Part shown: piece by piece, positions 31,640 to 40,022 of the stretch
Layout: every line of letters begins with the position of its first letter
How positions within the stretch are numbered: the stretch's first letter is position 1
From: a virus
Reading direction: 5' to 3' (one strand)
Length of the DNA stretch: 50,477 nucleotides
IMG/VR virus record: IMGVR_UViG_3300043469_002569
Span: 1 to 50,477 of that record
Position numbers and translations under genes: made by a program
Notes under the pieces: generated by a model
Told to the model about the DNA's origin: nothing
The model's input: only the letters and a program-made list of their open reading frames with translations
The model's database searches: none

Positions 31640-32553
31640 ACCAACCCTACCTCGATGCCGTCAGACTGCTGCTGGCCGTAGCGCCATCCATTTTTCGACA
31701 ACCAGGATTCGCCCTCAAGGGAGGCACAGCGATCAACCTTTTTCTGCGGGAAATGCCTCGCCTGTCGGTGGACCTTGATTTGGTCTTTGCCGATCACCGA
31801 CCGGGGCGTGACGATGCCATGCGGATGATTTCCAGTCATCTTGAATTGATCCGGGCCGATCTCAACGAGCTTGGTATGACCTGCCATGCGGCAACCACCC
31901 AGGGTGGCGAGGAATTGAAACTCTTCATCGAGCGGAACCGCACCCGCGTCAAAGTGGAGGTGAATCACGTCTTCCGCGGAACCATCCTGCCAGTGGAGCC
32001 GCGACCGCTGACGCTTGAAGCGCAGGACACATTCTTCACCGACATCGAAATCCCGCTTCTTCATCCGGACGAACTCTACGGCAGCAAGTTGGTGGCGGCC
32101 ATGGATCGGCAACACCCCCGCGACATCTTCGACATCCTCAAGCTCTACGAAGAGGACGGGCTTACCGATGGAATCATCGATTGCTTCGTTTGCTACCTCG
32201 CCGGACACAACCGGCCGATCCATGAAGTCCTGTTCGCGAACGAGATCGACATCACGTCATCCCACGCGAACGAGTTCGTCGGCATGACGAAGGACCCGGT
32301 GCCGCTCGAAATCCTGCTGGAAACCCGCAGACGACTCTTTGCCGAGCTTCCCACCCGAATGAGCCGCAATCACCGCTCATTCCTGATGAGCCTCGCTGAG
32401 GCGCAACCCGACTGGTCGCTCATGTCCTGCCCGCATCTTGCGGAAATGCCGGCGCTTCGCTGGAAGCTCTCCAATCTCGAACGCCTTAGAAGCAGCAATT
32501 CCACCAAGTTCGCGCAGCAATCCAGGGAGCTGAAGAAGCGCTTTGGAATCTGA
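31636..32553 (+). CDS. AbiEii-type nucleotidyltransferase toxin
   Basis: A 305-aa nucleotidyltransferase. FALKGGTAINLFLREMPRLSVDLDLVFADH contains GG at 29-30 and the metal-binding D46 and D48 (SVDLD), followed by the basic motif region LKLFIERNRTRVKVEVNH and SKLVAAMDRQHPRDIFDI. Family members block growth by nucleotidyl transfer, in known cases to tRNA 3' ends. Start ATG 31636 overlaps the antitoxin stop. Within a phage it may serve as superinfection exclusion or prophage maintenance. Confidence 0.9.
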   Translation: MNQPYLDAVRLLLAVAPSIFRQPGFALKGGTAINLFLREMPRLSVDLDLVFADHRPGRDDAMRMISSHLELIRADLNELGMTCHAATTQGGEELKLFIERNRTRVKVEVNHVFRGTILPVEPRPLTLEAQDTFFTDIEIPLLHPDELYGSKLVAAMDRQHPRDIFDILKLYEEDGLTDGIIDCFVCYLAGHNRPIHEVLFANEIDITSSHANEFVGMTKDPVPLEILLETRRRLFAELPTRMSRNHRSFLMSLAEAQPDWSLMSCPHLAEMPALRWKLSNLERLRSSNSTKFAQQSRELKKRFGI

Positions 32554-32607
32554 GACGCAGATCATTTCAAATGAACAAGTAGGTTCTTTGGAAGGGTGAT
32601 AGAGCGA

Positions 32608-32613
32608 TTGACA
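32608..32613 (+). promoter_or_regulatory. TTGAC start-associated box (TTGACA)
   Basis: 13 nt upstream of GTG 32627, head completion gene; arms CACGC/GCGTG enclose the spacer and reach the GTG. Not in a stop codon. Confidence 0.55.
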
Positions 32614-32626
32614 CGCCGAATGGTGC

Positions 32627-32935
32627 GTGAACTCGATCCAAGCCGCCGCTGCCGAGGCCTTCGTTGAAATCCTGCGTGATGCGGGTGTGCCTGTGACCAT
32701 CGGAGGCAAGGACTATCAGGCGATGGTCTCGCCAAGCGGACTCGCCGTCGATCTTGAGGAAGGCGGTTTCACCCAAGACGGCGCACTCACCGTAAGGTTG
32801 CTCGTGGCGCACCTACCAACTCCACCGCCTGCCCACAACGACACGATCCTTATCGGCAGCGAACGCTACAAGATTGAGGAAATCAACCGCAAACCCGGCG
32901 CAGGCATCATCGAATATCGAGTGGCGCGCCGCTGA
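32627..32935 (+). CDS. Head completion / head-tail joining protein
   Basis: A 102-aa protein starting at GTG 32627 (VNSIQAAAAEAFVEILRDAGVPVTIGGKDYQAMVSP). It is beta-rich with ...TILIGSERYKIEEINRKPGAGIIEYRVARR, typical of gpFII-type joiners. It is the first gene of the completion module, preceded by TTGACA (32608-32613, 13 nt) with arms CACGC/GCGTG around the start. Assignment is by position, size and pattern. Confidence 0.7.
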   Translation: MNSIQAAAAEAFVEILRDAGVPVTIGGKDYQAMVSPSGLAVDLEEGGFTQDGALTVRLLVAHLPTPPPAHNDTILIGSERYKIEEINRKPGAGIIEYRVARR

Positions 32936-32946
32936 AAATCACCACC

Positions 32947-33348
32947 ATGAACCAAGCCATCGAAGATTACCTGGCCGGCCTTTTCACCTCCGCGCAGCTT
33001 GTTCCAGCGCCCGAGGTTTTCACCGGGACTTCCTCCGACATCCGCACGCCTGAATCCCACGCGATTCTCGTGCTGGCAGACTCTATTGAAAACGTGGTCG
33101 GCCCGCTACATCGGGCGACGGTGAAAATCCTCGTCTCGTCACCCACCGACAACCGGGCGCAACACGCCACTCTCGCCCATGCGGTGAAGGGCATCATGGA
33201 AGGCGTGCTACCTGCGGCGAACAGATTCACCATCGGCGGATTCAGGACGAAAGCCAACTCGACCGCCGTGACGGATGACGACCGCTGGCTCACCACTATC
33301 GAAGGGATTCTCGGTGTGGATTGGACGCCGGTTGACAACACGCCGTAA
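32947..33348 (+). CDS. Tail completion / minor tail protein (gpZ/gpU-like position)
   Basis: A 133-aa alpha/beta protein (MNQAIEDYLAGLFTSAQLVPAPEVFTGTSSDIRTPESHAILVLADSIEN). The pattern ATVKILVSSPTDNRAQHATLAHAVKGIMEGVL and WLTTIEGILGVDW is common in phage tail terminator proteins. Its last codons hold the TTGACA box of the next gene. It lacks a Shine-Dalgarno sequence and has a CACC leader. Confidence 0.65.
   Translation: MNQAIEDYLAGLFTSAQLVPAPEVFTGTSSDIRTPESHAILVLADSIENVVGPLHRATVKILVSSPTDNRAQHATLAHAVKGIMEGVLPAANRFTIGGFRTKANSTAVTDDDRWLTTIEGILGVDWTPVDNTP
33332..33337 (+). promoter_or_regulatory. TTGAC start-associated box (TTGACA)
   Basis: 16 nt upstream of ATG 33354, tail tube-like protein, inside the end of the previous gene. 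Confidence 0.5.
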
Positions 33349-33353
33349 GAGTC

Positions 33354-33668
33354 ATGCCCGCCACCTTCGGAGTCACCAACTTGCACGGACTCGCGCCCGC
33401 CACCGGCCACGCCCAGGAAGCGTCTGCGGACTCATCCATCGAAGTGGCAACGCTGCGGGATTCGCTTGGCGTGACCGTTGTGGCGAAGCCGAAGAAGCTC
33501 ATCACCCGCAGCATCACGCTATCCGGAAAAGGCACTGTGAATTTTGGAGATGTCGCCGCCGGTGCGATCACCAAGGGCGCGGCGTTCGTGACCTCCGTCA
33601 AGGTGACCGAAAGCAACGACGATTTTCCATCCTTCGAGATTCAGGCCGTCGCCTACGACGACATCTAA
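33354..33668 (+). CDS. Tail tube-like protein, paralog 1
   Basis: A 104-aa beta-rich protein (MPATFGVTNLHGLAPATGHAQEASADSSIEV) with C-terminus ITKGAAFVTSVKVTESNDDFPSFEIQAVAYDDI. That end aligns with ITGGTTIITTVKNSQTNEDYNSFELSGVNH of the next gene, so the two are probable tandem paralogs. Size and position before the chaperones suggest a small tail tube or sheath-like protein. Follows TTGACA by 16 nt. Confidence 0.6.
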   Translation: MPATFGVTNLHGLAPATGHAQEASADSSIEVATLRDSLGVTVVAKPKKLITRSITLSGKGTVNFGDVAAGAITKGAAFVTSVKVTESNDDFPSFEIQAVAYDDI

Positions 33669-33682
33669 CACTCATCACTTCC

Positions 33683-34018
33683 ATGCCCGCCGCGTTCAAC
33701 GAAATCGGAGTCAAGTGCGTCACCGCCGCCCTAGTGGAGAGCGTGGACGTGCAGAAGCAGCTTGAACACAAGATCATCAAAAAGAGCGATGGCGCGTTCG
33801 AGACGGGCAACCGCTATGACCCGTCCTTCAGTTTCTCCGTCAAGGGCCGGGGCGTCGCTGATGAATCCCTGCTGGGTGGAGCCTCCGCCGCCTACGTGCC
33901 CGAACAGATCACGGGCGGTACCACCATCATCACCACCGTCAAGAACTCCCAGACCAACGAGGATTACAACTCCTTCGAACTATCAGGAGTGAACCATCCC
34001 GCCGCAGGCGCGGCATGA
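33683..34018 (+). CDS. Tail tube-like protein, paralog 2
   Basis: A 111-aa protein starting at ATG 33683 (MPAAFNEIGVKCVTAALVESVDVQKQLEHKIIKKSDGAFETGNRYDPSFSFSVKGRG). Beta-rich, with the shared C-terminal pattern of paralog 1. Either could be the tube subunit and the other a minor form; a specific call is not supported. Confidence 0.65.
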   Translation: MPAAFNEIGVKCVTAALVESVDVQKQLEHKIIKKSDGAFETGNRYDPSFSFSVKGRGVADESLLGGASAAYVPEQITGGTTIITTVKNSQTNEDYNSFELSGVNHPAAGAA

Positions 34019-34053
34019 CGCGTCCATTTTCAACGATCACCTAAAAATCACCC

Positions 34054-34521
34054 ATGAAAGAAGGAACCACCATCAGCGTCGTGCGCGATCACGACACGAA
34101 ACCCACCGAAAGCCGCAACACCCGATTGGTTGCCGCAGCCCTCTCCAGCGGCGGCATGTTCGCCACCGAAGCCGCCTATTCCGACACGGTCGAACAGACG
34201 CCCAACGGCGCGAAACGCACCGTCACCTGGCTGATGGACGGAGCGGCCAAACTCAGCTTCGAGCCCATCGAGGTCGCGGAAAGCATCACCTTCGACGAGT
34301 TCCGCAAGCGTTATGAATCGCTCGCCTGGTGCGAGGCCAACGCCAACCACCCCATTGCCTATCTGCGGGCGATGAACGACCAGCACAACCGACTGCTCGA
34401 CAAGGTCAAGACAATGCGCCCGATGCTGCTGATCCGCAAAGGAAAGCGCATCGCCATCGTGCCGAGCGGTTCCGACGAGGCGTCGAAAGCCACCCGCGAG
34501 CAAATCCTTTCCGAATTCTAA
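34054..34521 (+). CDS. Hypothetical tail-module protein
   Basis: A 155-aa product (MKEGTTISVVRDHDTKPTESRNTRLVAAALSSGGMFATEAAYSDTVEQ). It has a beta-rich N-terminus with RTVTWLMDGAAKLSF and a helical C-terminus (FDEFRKRYESLAWCEANANHPIAYLRAMNDQHNRLLDKVKTMRPMLLIRKGKRIAIVPS). No family recognised. Position just before the chaperone pair suggests a structural or assembly role. Confidence 0.65.
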   Translation: MKEGTTISVVRDHDTKPTESRNTRLVAAALSSGGMFATEAAYSDTVEQTPNGAKRTVTWLMDGAAKLSFEPIEVAESITFDEFRKRYESLAWCEANANHPIAYLRAMNDQHNRLLDKVKTMRPMLLIRKGKRIAIVPSGSDEASKATREQILSEF

Positions 34522-34525
34522 CATC

Positions 34526-34945
34526 ATGAACGACCGCGAACTTCAACTTGCCACCGGCATGATCGACAGCGGGGAACGCCGGATCGGCAACCTCAAGCTG
34601 CGTCCATACACCATGGGCTCGATGCAACTGGCCTATCTGCTCAAGCTCACCATGTTCACCCGTGGCAAGGATGATCCACCGTTGGAGCTTGATGATTTGG
34701 AAGAGCAGCGGCAGATCATGGCATTTGCATGGATGCAGTCGGCTGATGAAGATGACATCGCGGACGCCGTCCGTGACGACACCGTGGATCGGTGTGTGCT
34801 CAAGTTCTCTCTCAATGTCACTTTCGACATGCTCCCGGGTTTGATGGCGGAAATCAACCGGATCAACGCGATGCTTGCTGCATCCAGTGTCCGCGTCGAA
34901 AGCAAGTATCCGTCCAGCGATGACGATGCGCCGGGAAAGTCCTGA
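34526..34945 (+). CDS. Tail assembly chaperone (gpG-like)
   Basis: A 139-aa protein (MNDRELQLATGMIDSGERRIGNLKLRPYTMGSMQLAYLLKLTMFTRG) that plays the lambda gpG role of holding the tape measure protein during tail assembly. Near its 3' end the heptamer GGGAAAG (34933-34939) is read G GGA AAG in this frame, the same slippery sequence used by lambda. A -1 slip leads to the gpT-like extension. The zero-frame stop is TGA at 34943-34945. Confidence 0.87.
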   Translation: MNDRELQLATGMIDSGERRIGNLKLRPYTMGSMQLAYLLKLTMFTRGKDDPPLELDDLEEQRQIMAFAWMQSADEDDIADAVRDDTVDRCVLKFSLNVTFDMLPGLMAEINRINAMLAASSVRVESKYPSSDDDAPGKS

Positions 34946-35187
34946 ACCCCGGCTGGCTGGCAAGCGCGGTGTTCACCATCGCCAAGGACACCGGTTGGAG
35001 CGAGGACTTCATCATCTGGCGACTGCCGATGGCCCGTGCCCTCCAATATTACCATTGCTCGCTCCAAGCGGCCAACCTCTGGACGCTTGAACCACCTACC
35101 GAAGAGGCGCTCCAGGCACTCGCTCCGGACGAGCTGATCGGCCTCATCGACCGCATGGTTGACGATGGCGACGATGACGATGGGTGA
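34526..35187 (+). CDS. Tail assembly chaperone gpGT-like fusion made by -1 frameshift
   Basis: Ribosomes slipping at 34933-34939 would continue into the -1 frame at VLNPGWLASAVFTIAKDTGWSEDFIIWRLPMARALQYYHC, stopping at 35187, giving about 220 aa. The extension has no convincing start of its own, and the N-P-G-W-L opening and W-R-L-P segment are typical T-domain features. Lambda-type phages need both G and GT in a fixed ratio. Seen: heptamer, frame and overlap. Inferred: actual slippage rate. Confidence 0.85.
34933..34939 (+). promoter_or_regulatory. Programmed -1 frameshift slippery site GGGAAAG
   Basis: Exact lambda G/GT heptamer, in the right frame (G GGA AAG) six nucleotides before the zero-frame stop (34943-34945). 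It couples the G-like and T-like frames. Confidence 0.88.
35159..35164 (+). promoter_or_regulatory. TTGAC start-associated box (TTGACG)
   Basis: 15 nt upstream of ATG 35180; it lies within the gpT-like frame. Confidence 0.45.
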
Positions 35188-35854
35188 TGAAGTGAAATTC
35201 AAACTGCATGTCGATGAGTTCCAGCGCGCCGCCGACCGGCTCGCCGCTTACTCGAAGCGCGACGGCGAGACGTTCATGAAGGAACAGGTCCGCGGCTTCA
35301 TCCGACACCTGTTGGATTTCACTCCGCCCAACCGTGGTAGCACGCGAGGCGTGAAGGCGAAGAAGCTCGGCGAGCAGGCGATCACCGGCGACATTCGCGC
35401 CGTGTTTCGCGGGGTGTCTGATCCGAAGCGGGCTGATGTGGATTCGTTGGCGCAAATGCGATCGATACTCAAATCACGGCGGAAGAGCGGCACCATACGC
35501 GTGGCCAAGGGCGGCAAAAAGCTGAAGGCTCCGAAGGCACTGATTGCCGAGCTGATCAAGGCGAAGAAGGCGCGTGTTGGCTATTTGGCATCGGCATGGG
35601 CGACGGCGGCGCAGAGTGTTGGAAAAATCCGTGTGCCCGCGTGGGTGTCTCGCCACGCCGCGCCCGGTAGCACCGACATCACGGTGAAGGATGGCGAGAT
35701 CAGCGCGTCGATCACCAACGCGGTGGAGTGGGCCGCCAAGGTCAATGGCCTGCGGGCGCGGGTGAATGCCGCGCTCCGGGTGCAGACCCGTTCCATGGAA
35801 AAACGGCTGCTCTATTTCTTCGCCAACGTGAAGGGGAAGTCCGGCTTCGATTGA
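35180..35854 (+). CDS. Hypothetical minor tail protein
   Basis: A 224-aa basic protein, start ATG 35180 (MGDEVKFKLHVDEFQRAADRLAAYSKRDGETFMKEQVRGFIRHLLDFTPP). A longer in-frame start TTG 35159 is less likely because it forms part of a TTGACG box. It is helical and Lys/Arg-rich, with a globular C-terminus (ISASITNAVEWAAKVNGLRARVNAALRVQTRSMEKRLLYFF). Position between chaperones and tape measure suggests a tail structural part. Function not recognised. Confidence 0.7.
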   Translation: MGDEVKFKLHVDEFQRAADRLAAYSKRDGETFMKEQVRGFIRHLLDFTPPNRGSTRGVKAKKLGEQAITGDIRAVFRGVSDPKRADVDSLAQMRSILKSRRKSGTIRVAKGGKKLKAPKALIAELIKAKKARVGYLASAWATAAQSVGKIRVPAWVSRHAAPGSTDITVKDGEISASITNAVEWAAKVNGLRARVNAALRVQTRSMEKRLLYFFANVKGKSGFD

Positions 35855-35856
35855 CA
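35851..35856 (+). promoter_or_regulatory. TTGAC start-associated box (TTGACA)
   Basis: 16 nt upstream of ATG 35873, tape measure; GCCAC-CC-GTGGC between. It includes the stop of the previous gene. Confidence 0.55.
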
Positions 35857-35872
35857 TGCCACCCGTGGCCAG

Positions 35873-37561
35873 ATGGCCAAGCTCACCGCACTGCTGACAC
35901 TCAACACGGCTGGATTCCAGTCCGCGTTGAAGACTGCCAAGTCGGAAACCAGCGGCTTGAAAAACTCGATGGCCGGCATGTCGTCGGGCGCTTCCAAGGG
36001 GTTTGCGTCGATGGGCACCGCCATGAAATCGGTCGCCAAGGGAACGGCTGTTGTCGCCGCTGGAGTGGCCGCAGCAGGAGCCGCCATCGGTGCGCTAACC
36101 TACAAGCTGATCCTGTCGGGTGAGGCAGCGAACTCTGCCGACGCCCGCGTCCGCAACATCGCCAAGTCGATGGGTCTGTTCGGCGACCAGTCCGACGCGG
36201 TGGCCGAGCGACTCAACAACCTCGCGGACAAGATCGAGTTGCAAACCGGAGTGGATGGCAATGCGATTCAAATGACCCAAGCGAAACTCCTCACCTTCAA
36301 GGACCTCGCCAACACCGCCGACGAGCTGGGCGGCAATTTTGATCGGGCCACCCAGGCGGCAGTGGACATGGCGGCGGCGGGTTTCGGCGCTGCCGAACAG
36401 AACGCCGTCCAGCTCGGCAAGGCGCTCAACGATCCGGTCAATGGCCTCGCTGCCTTGCGGCGGTCGGGCATCACCTTCACGGAAGATGAGAAAGCGAAGA
36501 TCAAGACTCTGGCCGAATCCAACCGGATGCACGAGGCGCAGGCGCTGGTTCTCGCCGCCATCGAAAAGCAGGTCGGCGGCACGGCGGCGGCGACCGCGGA
36601 CGCGTCCGTCCAGATCAAGGCCGCGCTGAATCAGGGCTTTGAAGAAGTGGGCAAACCACTGGCGGAAGCACTCGCATCCATCACGCCGCAGTTCCTTGAA
36701 TTCGTAGAAATGGCGAAGCCCAAGCTGGCGGAAGCCGGACAGTTCCTGGTGGCGATCTTCCGCAGCGGCGAGGCCCTCAACCTCGTCTGGTCGTCACTCA
36801 AGCTAGCCTTCGCACAGAGCGTGAATTTCCTGTGGGCCACACTGCGGGCGACCATCGCCGCCACCGGCCAATACATCGTCGAATATTTCAAGACAGCGGT
36901 CACCTATTTCCAAATCCTCACGACTCCCGAGTTCTGGAGCGGGATGGGCAATGCCATCATCGGGATTTTTCTATCAGCCATCAGCTTCCTTCAAAAAGGA
37001 TTCTCGGAAATCATCGAGGTGGCGCGCCCGCTGGCCGAGTTGTTCGGCAAGGAGGATGCGTTCAACGGCATCCAGAAGACGATCCGCGAAAGCGCCTCGA
37101 TCCTCGATGAAGACGCGGCGGCACGGTTCTCGAAGGCGGGCGACCTGTTGGAACCTGCCGCCCAAAAGATCGCCCAGCGTCTGGCCGAGGCCGGTGAAAA
37201 CGTGAAGACCCGTTTCAGTGAGACTTTCGCCAACACCGCGGAAGCTATCGACACGTCCGGCATGAAGCGCGAGTTCGGCGACACCGTGGAGCGCATCAAA
37301 GCGGCCATTCCTCCGGTGAAGACGGGCAAGCAAATCGGAATGGCGGCAGCGGACGAAAAACCAACGGCTCCGGCAGTCATCGCGGGCGGGTCAGGACAGT
37401 TAGGTTCTTTCGCACAATCCATGAACATGCTCTTCGGTCGCAGCGCGAATGCAGGGCTGCTAGAGGAAAACAAGCGGCAGACCGACTGGCTCAAGAAGAT
37501 CCACGACAACACCAAGAACAGGGGCAACACCACGACACCGGGGGAGGCGGTTTTCGCGTAA
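35873..37561 (+). CDS. Tail length tape measure protein
   Basis: A 562-aa helical protein. It opens MAKLTALLTLNTAGFQSALKTAKSETSGLKNSMAGMSSGASKGFASMG, with a hydrophobic stretch near 58-84 (VVAAGVAAAGAAIGALTYKLIL), then GNFDRATQAAVDMAAAGFGAAEQNAVQLGKALNDPVNGLAALRRSGITFTEDEKAKIKTLAESN, the conserved TMP_2-like block. A second hydrophobic region lies near 355-385. At about 0.15 nm per residue, the usual ratio, the tail would be near 80 nm. Its start follows TTGACA by 16 nt with the GCCAC-CC-GTGGC inverted repeat. Confidence 0.93.
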   Translation: MAKLTALLTLNTAGFQSALKTAKSETSGLKNSMAGMSSGASKGFASMGTAMKSVAKGTAVVAAGVAAAGAAIGALTYKLILSGEAANSADARVRNIAKSMGLFGDQSDAVAERLNNLADKIELQTGVDGNAIQMTQAKLLTFKDLANTADELGGNFDRATQAAVDMAAAGFGAAEQNAVQLGKALNDPVNGLAALRRSGITFTEDEKAKIKTLAESNRMHEAQALVLAAIEKQVGGTAAATADASVQIKAALNQGFEEVGKPLAEALASITPQFLEFVEMAKPKLAEAGQFLVAIFRSGEALNLVWSSLKLAFAQSVNFLWATLRATIAATGQYIVEYFKTAVTYFQILTTPEFWSGMGNAIIGIFLSAISFLQKGFSEIIEVARPLAELFGKEDAFNGIQKTIRESASILDEDAAARFSKAGDLLEPAAQKIAQRLAEAGENVKTRFSETFANTAEAIDTSGMKREFGDTVERIKAAIPPVKTGKQIGMAAADEKPTAPAVIAGGSGQLGSFAQSMNMLFGRSANAGLLEENKRQTDWLKKIHDNTKNRGNTTTPGEAVFA

Positions 37562-37564
37562 GCC

Positions 37565-38296
37565 ATGGCTGAGAACACCATTCTCGAAGGCGCAAGCGGC
37601 GGCAGGGACGAAAACATGATTTCGACATTCGCCGTGTCGTATCACGCCAAGAGCATCGCGGAGGTCACGACGGTCGGACATGCGCGTTTTCACGGGCTGG
37701 TCGAACAGGGGCGCACCTGGCAGGCGCTCAACGACGGCACCGACGGCTGGATCGTCACCGTCACCTACAAGGGATACGCCGGTGACGAGGAACCCGAACC
37801 TGCGGAAACCGAACAATGGAACCTCGGGTTTGATTTTTCTGAAGAGCCGCTGGAGTCGCATCCGAATCTCAAGGAAATCAAGGCAACCTACGGCGGCTAT
37901 TACGAGGAACCCGGCGGCCCGCTCAAGTTCCCTGAGTTCATGCCCAAGGAGTCCAAGGGCAAGGGGGGACTCGGCGGCAAGGGTAAAGCCAAGCCTGGCG
38001 AGAAGAACCCGATGTTCGGCACTTCGACCTATGCGGTGATGACCGCGCGCGTCACTCGCACCTGGTCGTCGAAAAACATCCCGAAGAACGCGATCAACGA
38101 CATCGGCAAGGTCTATTCCAGCATTCCGGGCGCTCCGGACGCGATTGCGGAAGTCGATTTCGGTAGCCGCACTTGGATGGCGATGCCGCCGAAAATCTCG
38201 CAGAACGGCGACGTGTGGCGCATCGAAAACGAATGGCTGCTCTCACCGCCGAACGGCTGGGTTGAGGAGATCTATGAGAAGGCCAGCAAGCAATGA
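37565..38296 (+). CDS. Distal tail protein, unassigned
   Basis: A 243-aa protein just after the tape measure (MAENTILEGASGGRDENMISTFAVSYHAKSIAEVTTVGHARFHGLVEQGRTWQAL). It contains an insertion of Gly/Lys (KESKGKGGLGGKGKAKPGEKNPM, about 128-150) and an aromatic C-terminus. By position it could be the first tail-tip protein. No family recognised. It overlaps the next gene by 4 nt. Confidence 0.6.
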   Translation: MAENTILEGASGGRDENMISTFAVSYHAKSIAEVTTVGHARFHGLVEQGRTWQALNDGTDGWIVTVTYKGYAGDEEPEPAETEQWNLGFDFSEEPLESHPNLKEIKATYGGYYEEPGGPLKFPEFMPKESKGKGGLGGKGKAKPGEKNPMFGTSTYAVMTARVTRTWSSKNIPKNAINDIGKVYSSIPGAPDAIAEVDFGSRTWMAMPPKISQNGDVWRIENEWLLSPPNGWVEEIYEKASKQ

Positions 38297-38973
38297 CGAC
38301 GCGTGAAATCAAAGTGCGCAAGGGCGAAAAAGTCCGCGATGCGTGGGAACGCCTCGTGCGCTGGGTCGATTCGCTGAAAATCGTCCCTGACGACGGGATC
38401 GACGTGCGTGTCACGCCTCACGGGACCATCGTGCGAGTTCGCGACCACCAGATGTTCCGACATCCGTTCCGCGTCATGGTGAGTGGATCATCGGTGCGTG
38501 TCGCGCCCGGGACCGTGAATGATCTCATCCCCGTCATCACCGAGAGCGGGCAGAAACGCCGCATCGACAACCGCGACAAGGACGGCAACCGCGAGAGCGG
38601 CAAGGACTATCCGGCGCTGAAGCTGGATCCGAAGAAGGCATCCATGGACGGGCGGATTTACATTTCGCTCAAGGTGAAGCAATCGGTGAGCGGCGGGATT
38701 TCCGGCGTGAAGGAAAACAAGGCCGGCGAGCAAGTGAGTGACAACGTCGAAATCGTTCAGACCGACTCGGCCAAGGGACCGCTCGATGGCTTCGGCTACT
38801 ATCCGCTCGCGTTCCTGCGGGCATCCAGCGACGGCGGCTCCATCGAGGAGGTCTTCCAGATCGTTCACCACAACATCCGCTACGAATTCCAAGAGCGCCG
38901 ACCGAGCGAAGCTGATCTCAAGAAAGACCCGAACGCAAAAGCAGCAGGTCGCCATCTGTTCATCCCGACATGA
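38293..38973 (+). CDS. Tail-tip module protein, unassigned
   Basis: A 226-aa beta-rich protein (MTTREIKVRKGEKVRDAWERLVRWVDSLKIVPDDGIDVRVTPHGTIVRV). Repeated turns (SGSSVRVAPGTVNDLIPVI, ISLKVKQSVSGGISGVKENK) fit a tail hub or structural protein. No named family. It overlaps the next gene by 4 nt. Confidence 0.65.
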   Translation: MTTREIKVRKGEKVRDAWERLVRWVDSLKIVPDDGIDVRVTPHGTIVRVRDHQMFRHPFRVMVSGSSVRVAPGTVNDLIPVITESGQKRRIDNRDKDGNRESGKDYPALKLDPKKASMDGRIYISLKVKQSVSGGISGVKENKAGEQVSDNVEIVQTDSAKGPLDGFGYYPLAFLRASSDGGSIEEVFQIVHHNIRYEFQERRPSEADLKKDPNAKAAGRHLFIPT

Positions 38974-40022
38974 AGCGCAAAGTTCCCATCATCAATCACA
39001 AGACATGGAACGCCATGATCGACGAGGTGTCGCGGCGATTGCCATTGCGGTTCGTGAGAACGTCGCGGCGTTGGGTGCATCCGTGGACCATCGTGCCGGA
39101 ATGGAGCGACACCGCCGAACAGTGGGTGTTCCGCATCCGCCCCGGCTTCGTTAACGGGGTGGAACCGGAAATCTCCACCCTGGCGATGCTCGCCTCGGAG
39201 CGCACGCTCGACCGGATCGAAGAGGAAACCGGATCACGCCCGGAAAAGGATCAATCGGTGGACGCGCTCATCACCGAGTCGCCGCAGATCATCGTCACGG
39301 GCACACGCATCATCGGCAAGGGAGCTGATGCCGAGTCGGTTTCGGTGTCGATGTCAGGGAACATCGCCGTTGAGTTCGAGGCAGTGCCCGAGTTCTTCAT
39401 CCAGTTTGGCGTGACGGATGAAAAGGTCGTGTTCCAGGGCAACCTCAATTCCGGCATCCAGGAGGTCCAATACGAATCGACCGACGGTTCTCCGGTGCTG
39501 CGAGCCTGCGACGTGGTGCTCTACGTGGACCGTCCCGCGGCCAGGCTGGATGTCATCAAGGGCAATCCTCTGATGGACAGCTTCAGCGCACTGCTCGTCA
39601 TCAGCTATGGGAGATCCACGACGGCACGGGAACGCCCGTGGCTGGATGTGACGTCCAAATACACGCCCCGCGTCGAGGTTGAGATGGGCAACTTGCTGGA
39701 AGGGACGGCCGACCCCGAGTTCGACGCGATCAAGATCGCCACCATCTATTTCCTTTCGCCGCCGAAGTTTTCGCCCGACCTGCCGATGGACTCCACCTGG
39801 ACTGCGTTCGTGAAGCATGACCAGTTCTGGAATCTCTGCCACGCGCCACAAAAAATCCCCGACCCGACACCCATCGAGCCCATCAGGCTCCAAACCGGAC
39901 TGGCCGCCGGAATTGCGGATCCCATCTTCAGCAGCCTTCTCGCCCCGGGCAACGATGCTTTCAATTCCGCGCTCCAAGTGCTGCGCAACCGCAATCTGGC
40001 CGGGAGGTTCTGGTCGCTATGA
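38970..40022 (+). CDS. Tail-tip module protein, unassigned
   Basis: A 350-aa protein (MKRKVPIINHKTWNAMIDEVSRRLPLRFVRTSRRWVHPWTIVPEWSDTAEQ). It has beta-rich centres (VEFEAVPEFFIQFGVTDEKVVFQGNLNSGIQEVQYESTDGSPVLRACDVVLYVD) and a Pro-rich end. It may be part of the baseplate or hub. No catalytic motif seen. Overlaps the 40019 small gene by 4 nt. Confidence 0.65.
   Translation: MKRKVPIINHKTWNAMIDEVSRRLPLRFVRTSRRWVHPWTIVPEWSDTAEQWVFRIRPGFVNGVEPEISTLAMLASERTLDRIEEETGSRPEKDQSVDALITESPQIIVTGTRIIGKGADAESVSVSMSGNIAVEFEAVPEFFIQFGVTDEKVVFQGNLNSGIQEVQYESTDGSPVLRACDVVLYVDRPAARLDVIKGNPLMDSFSALLVISYGRSTTARERPWLDVTSKYTPRVEVEMGNLLEGTADPEFDAIKIATIYFLSPPKFSPDLPMDSTWTAFVKHDQFWNLCHAPQKIPDPTPIEPIRLQTGLAAGIADPIFSSLLAPGNDAFNSALQVLRNRNLAGRFWSL

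Noticed and set aside
35159-35179. TTG 35159 as start of the minor tail gene
   Set aside because: The TTG is part of a TTGACG box; ATG 35180 is in frame at the usual distance.
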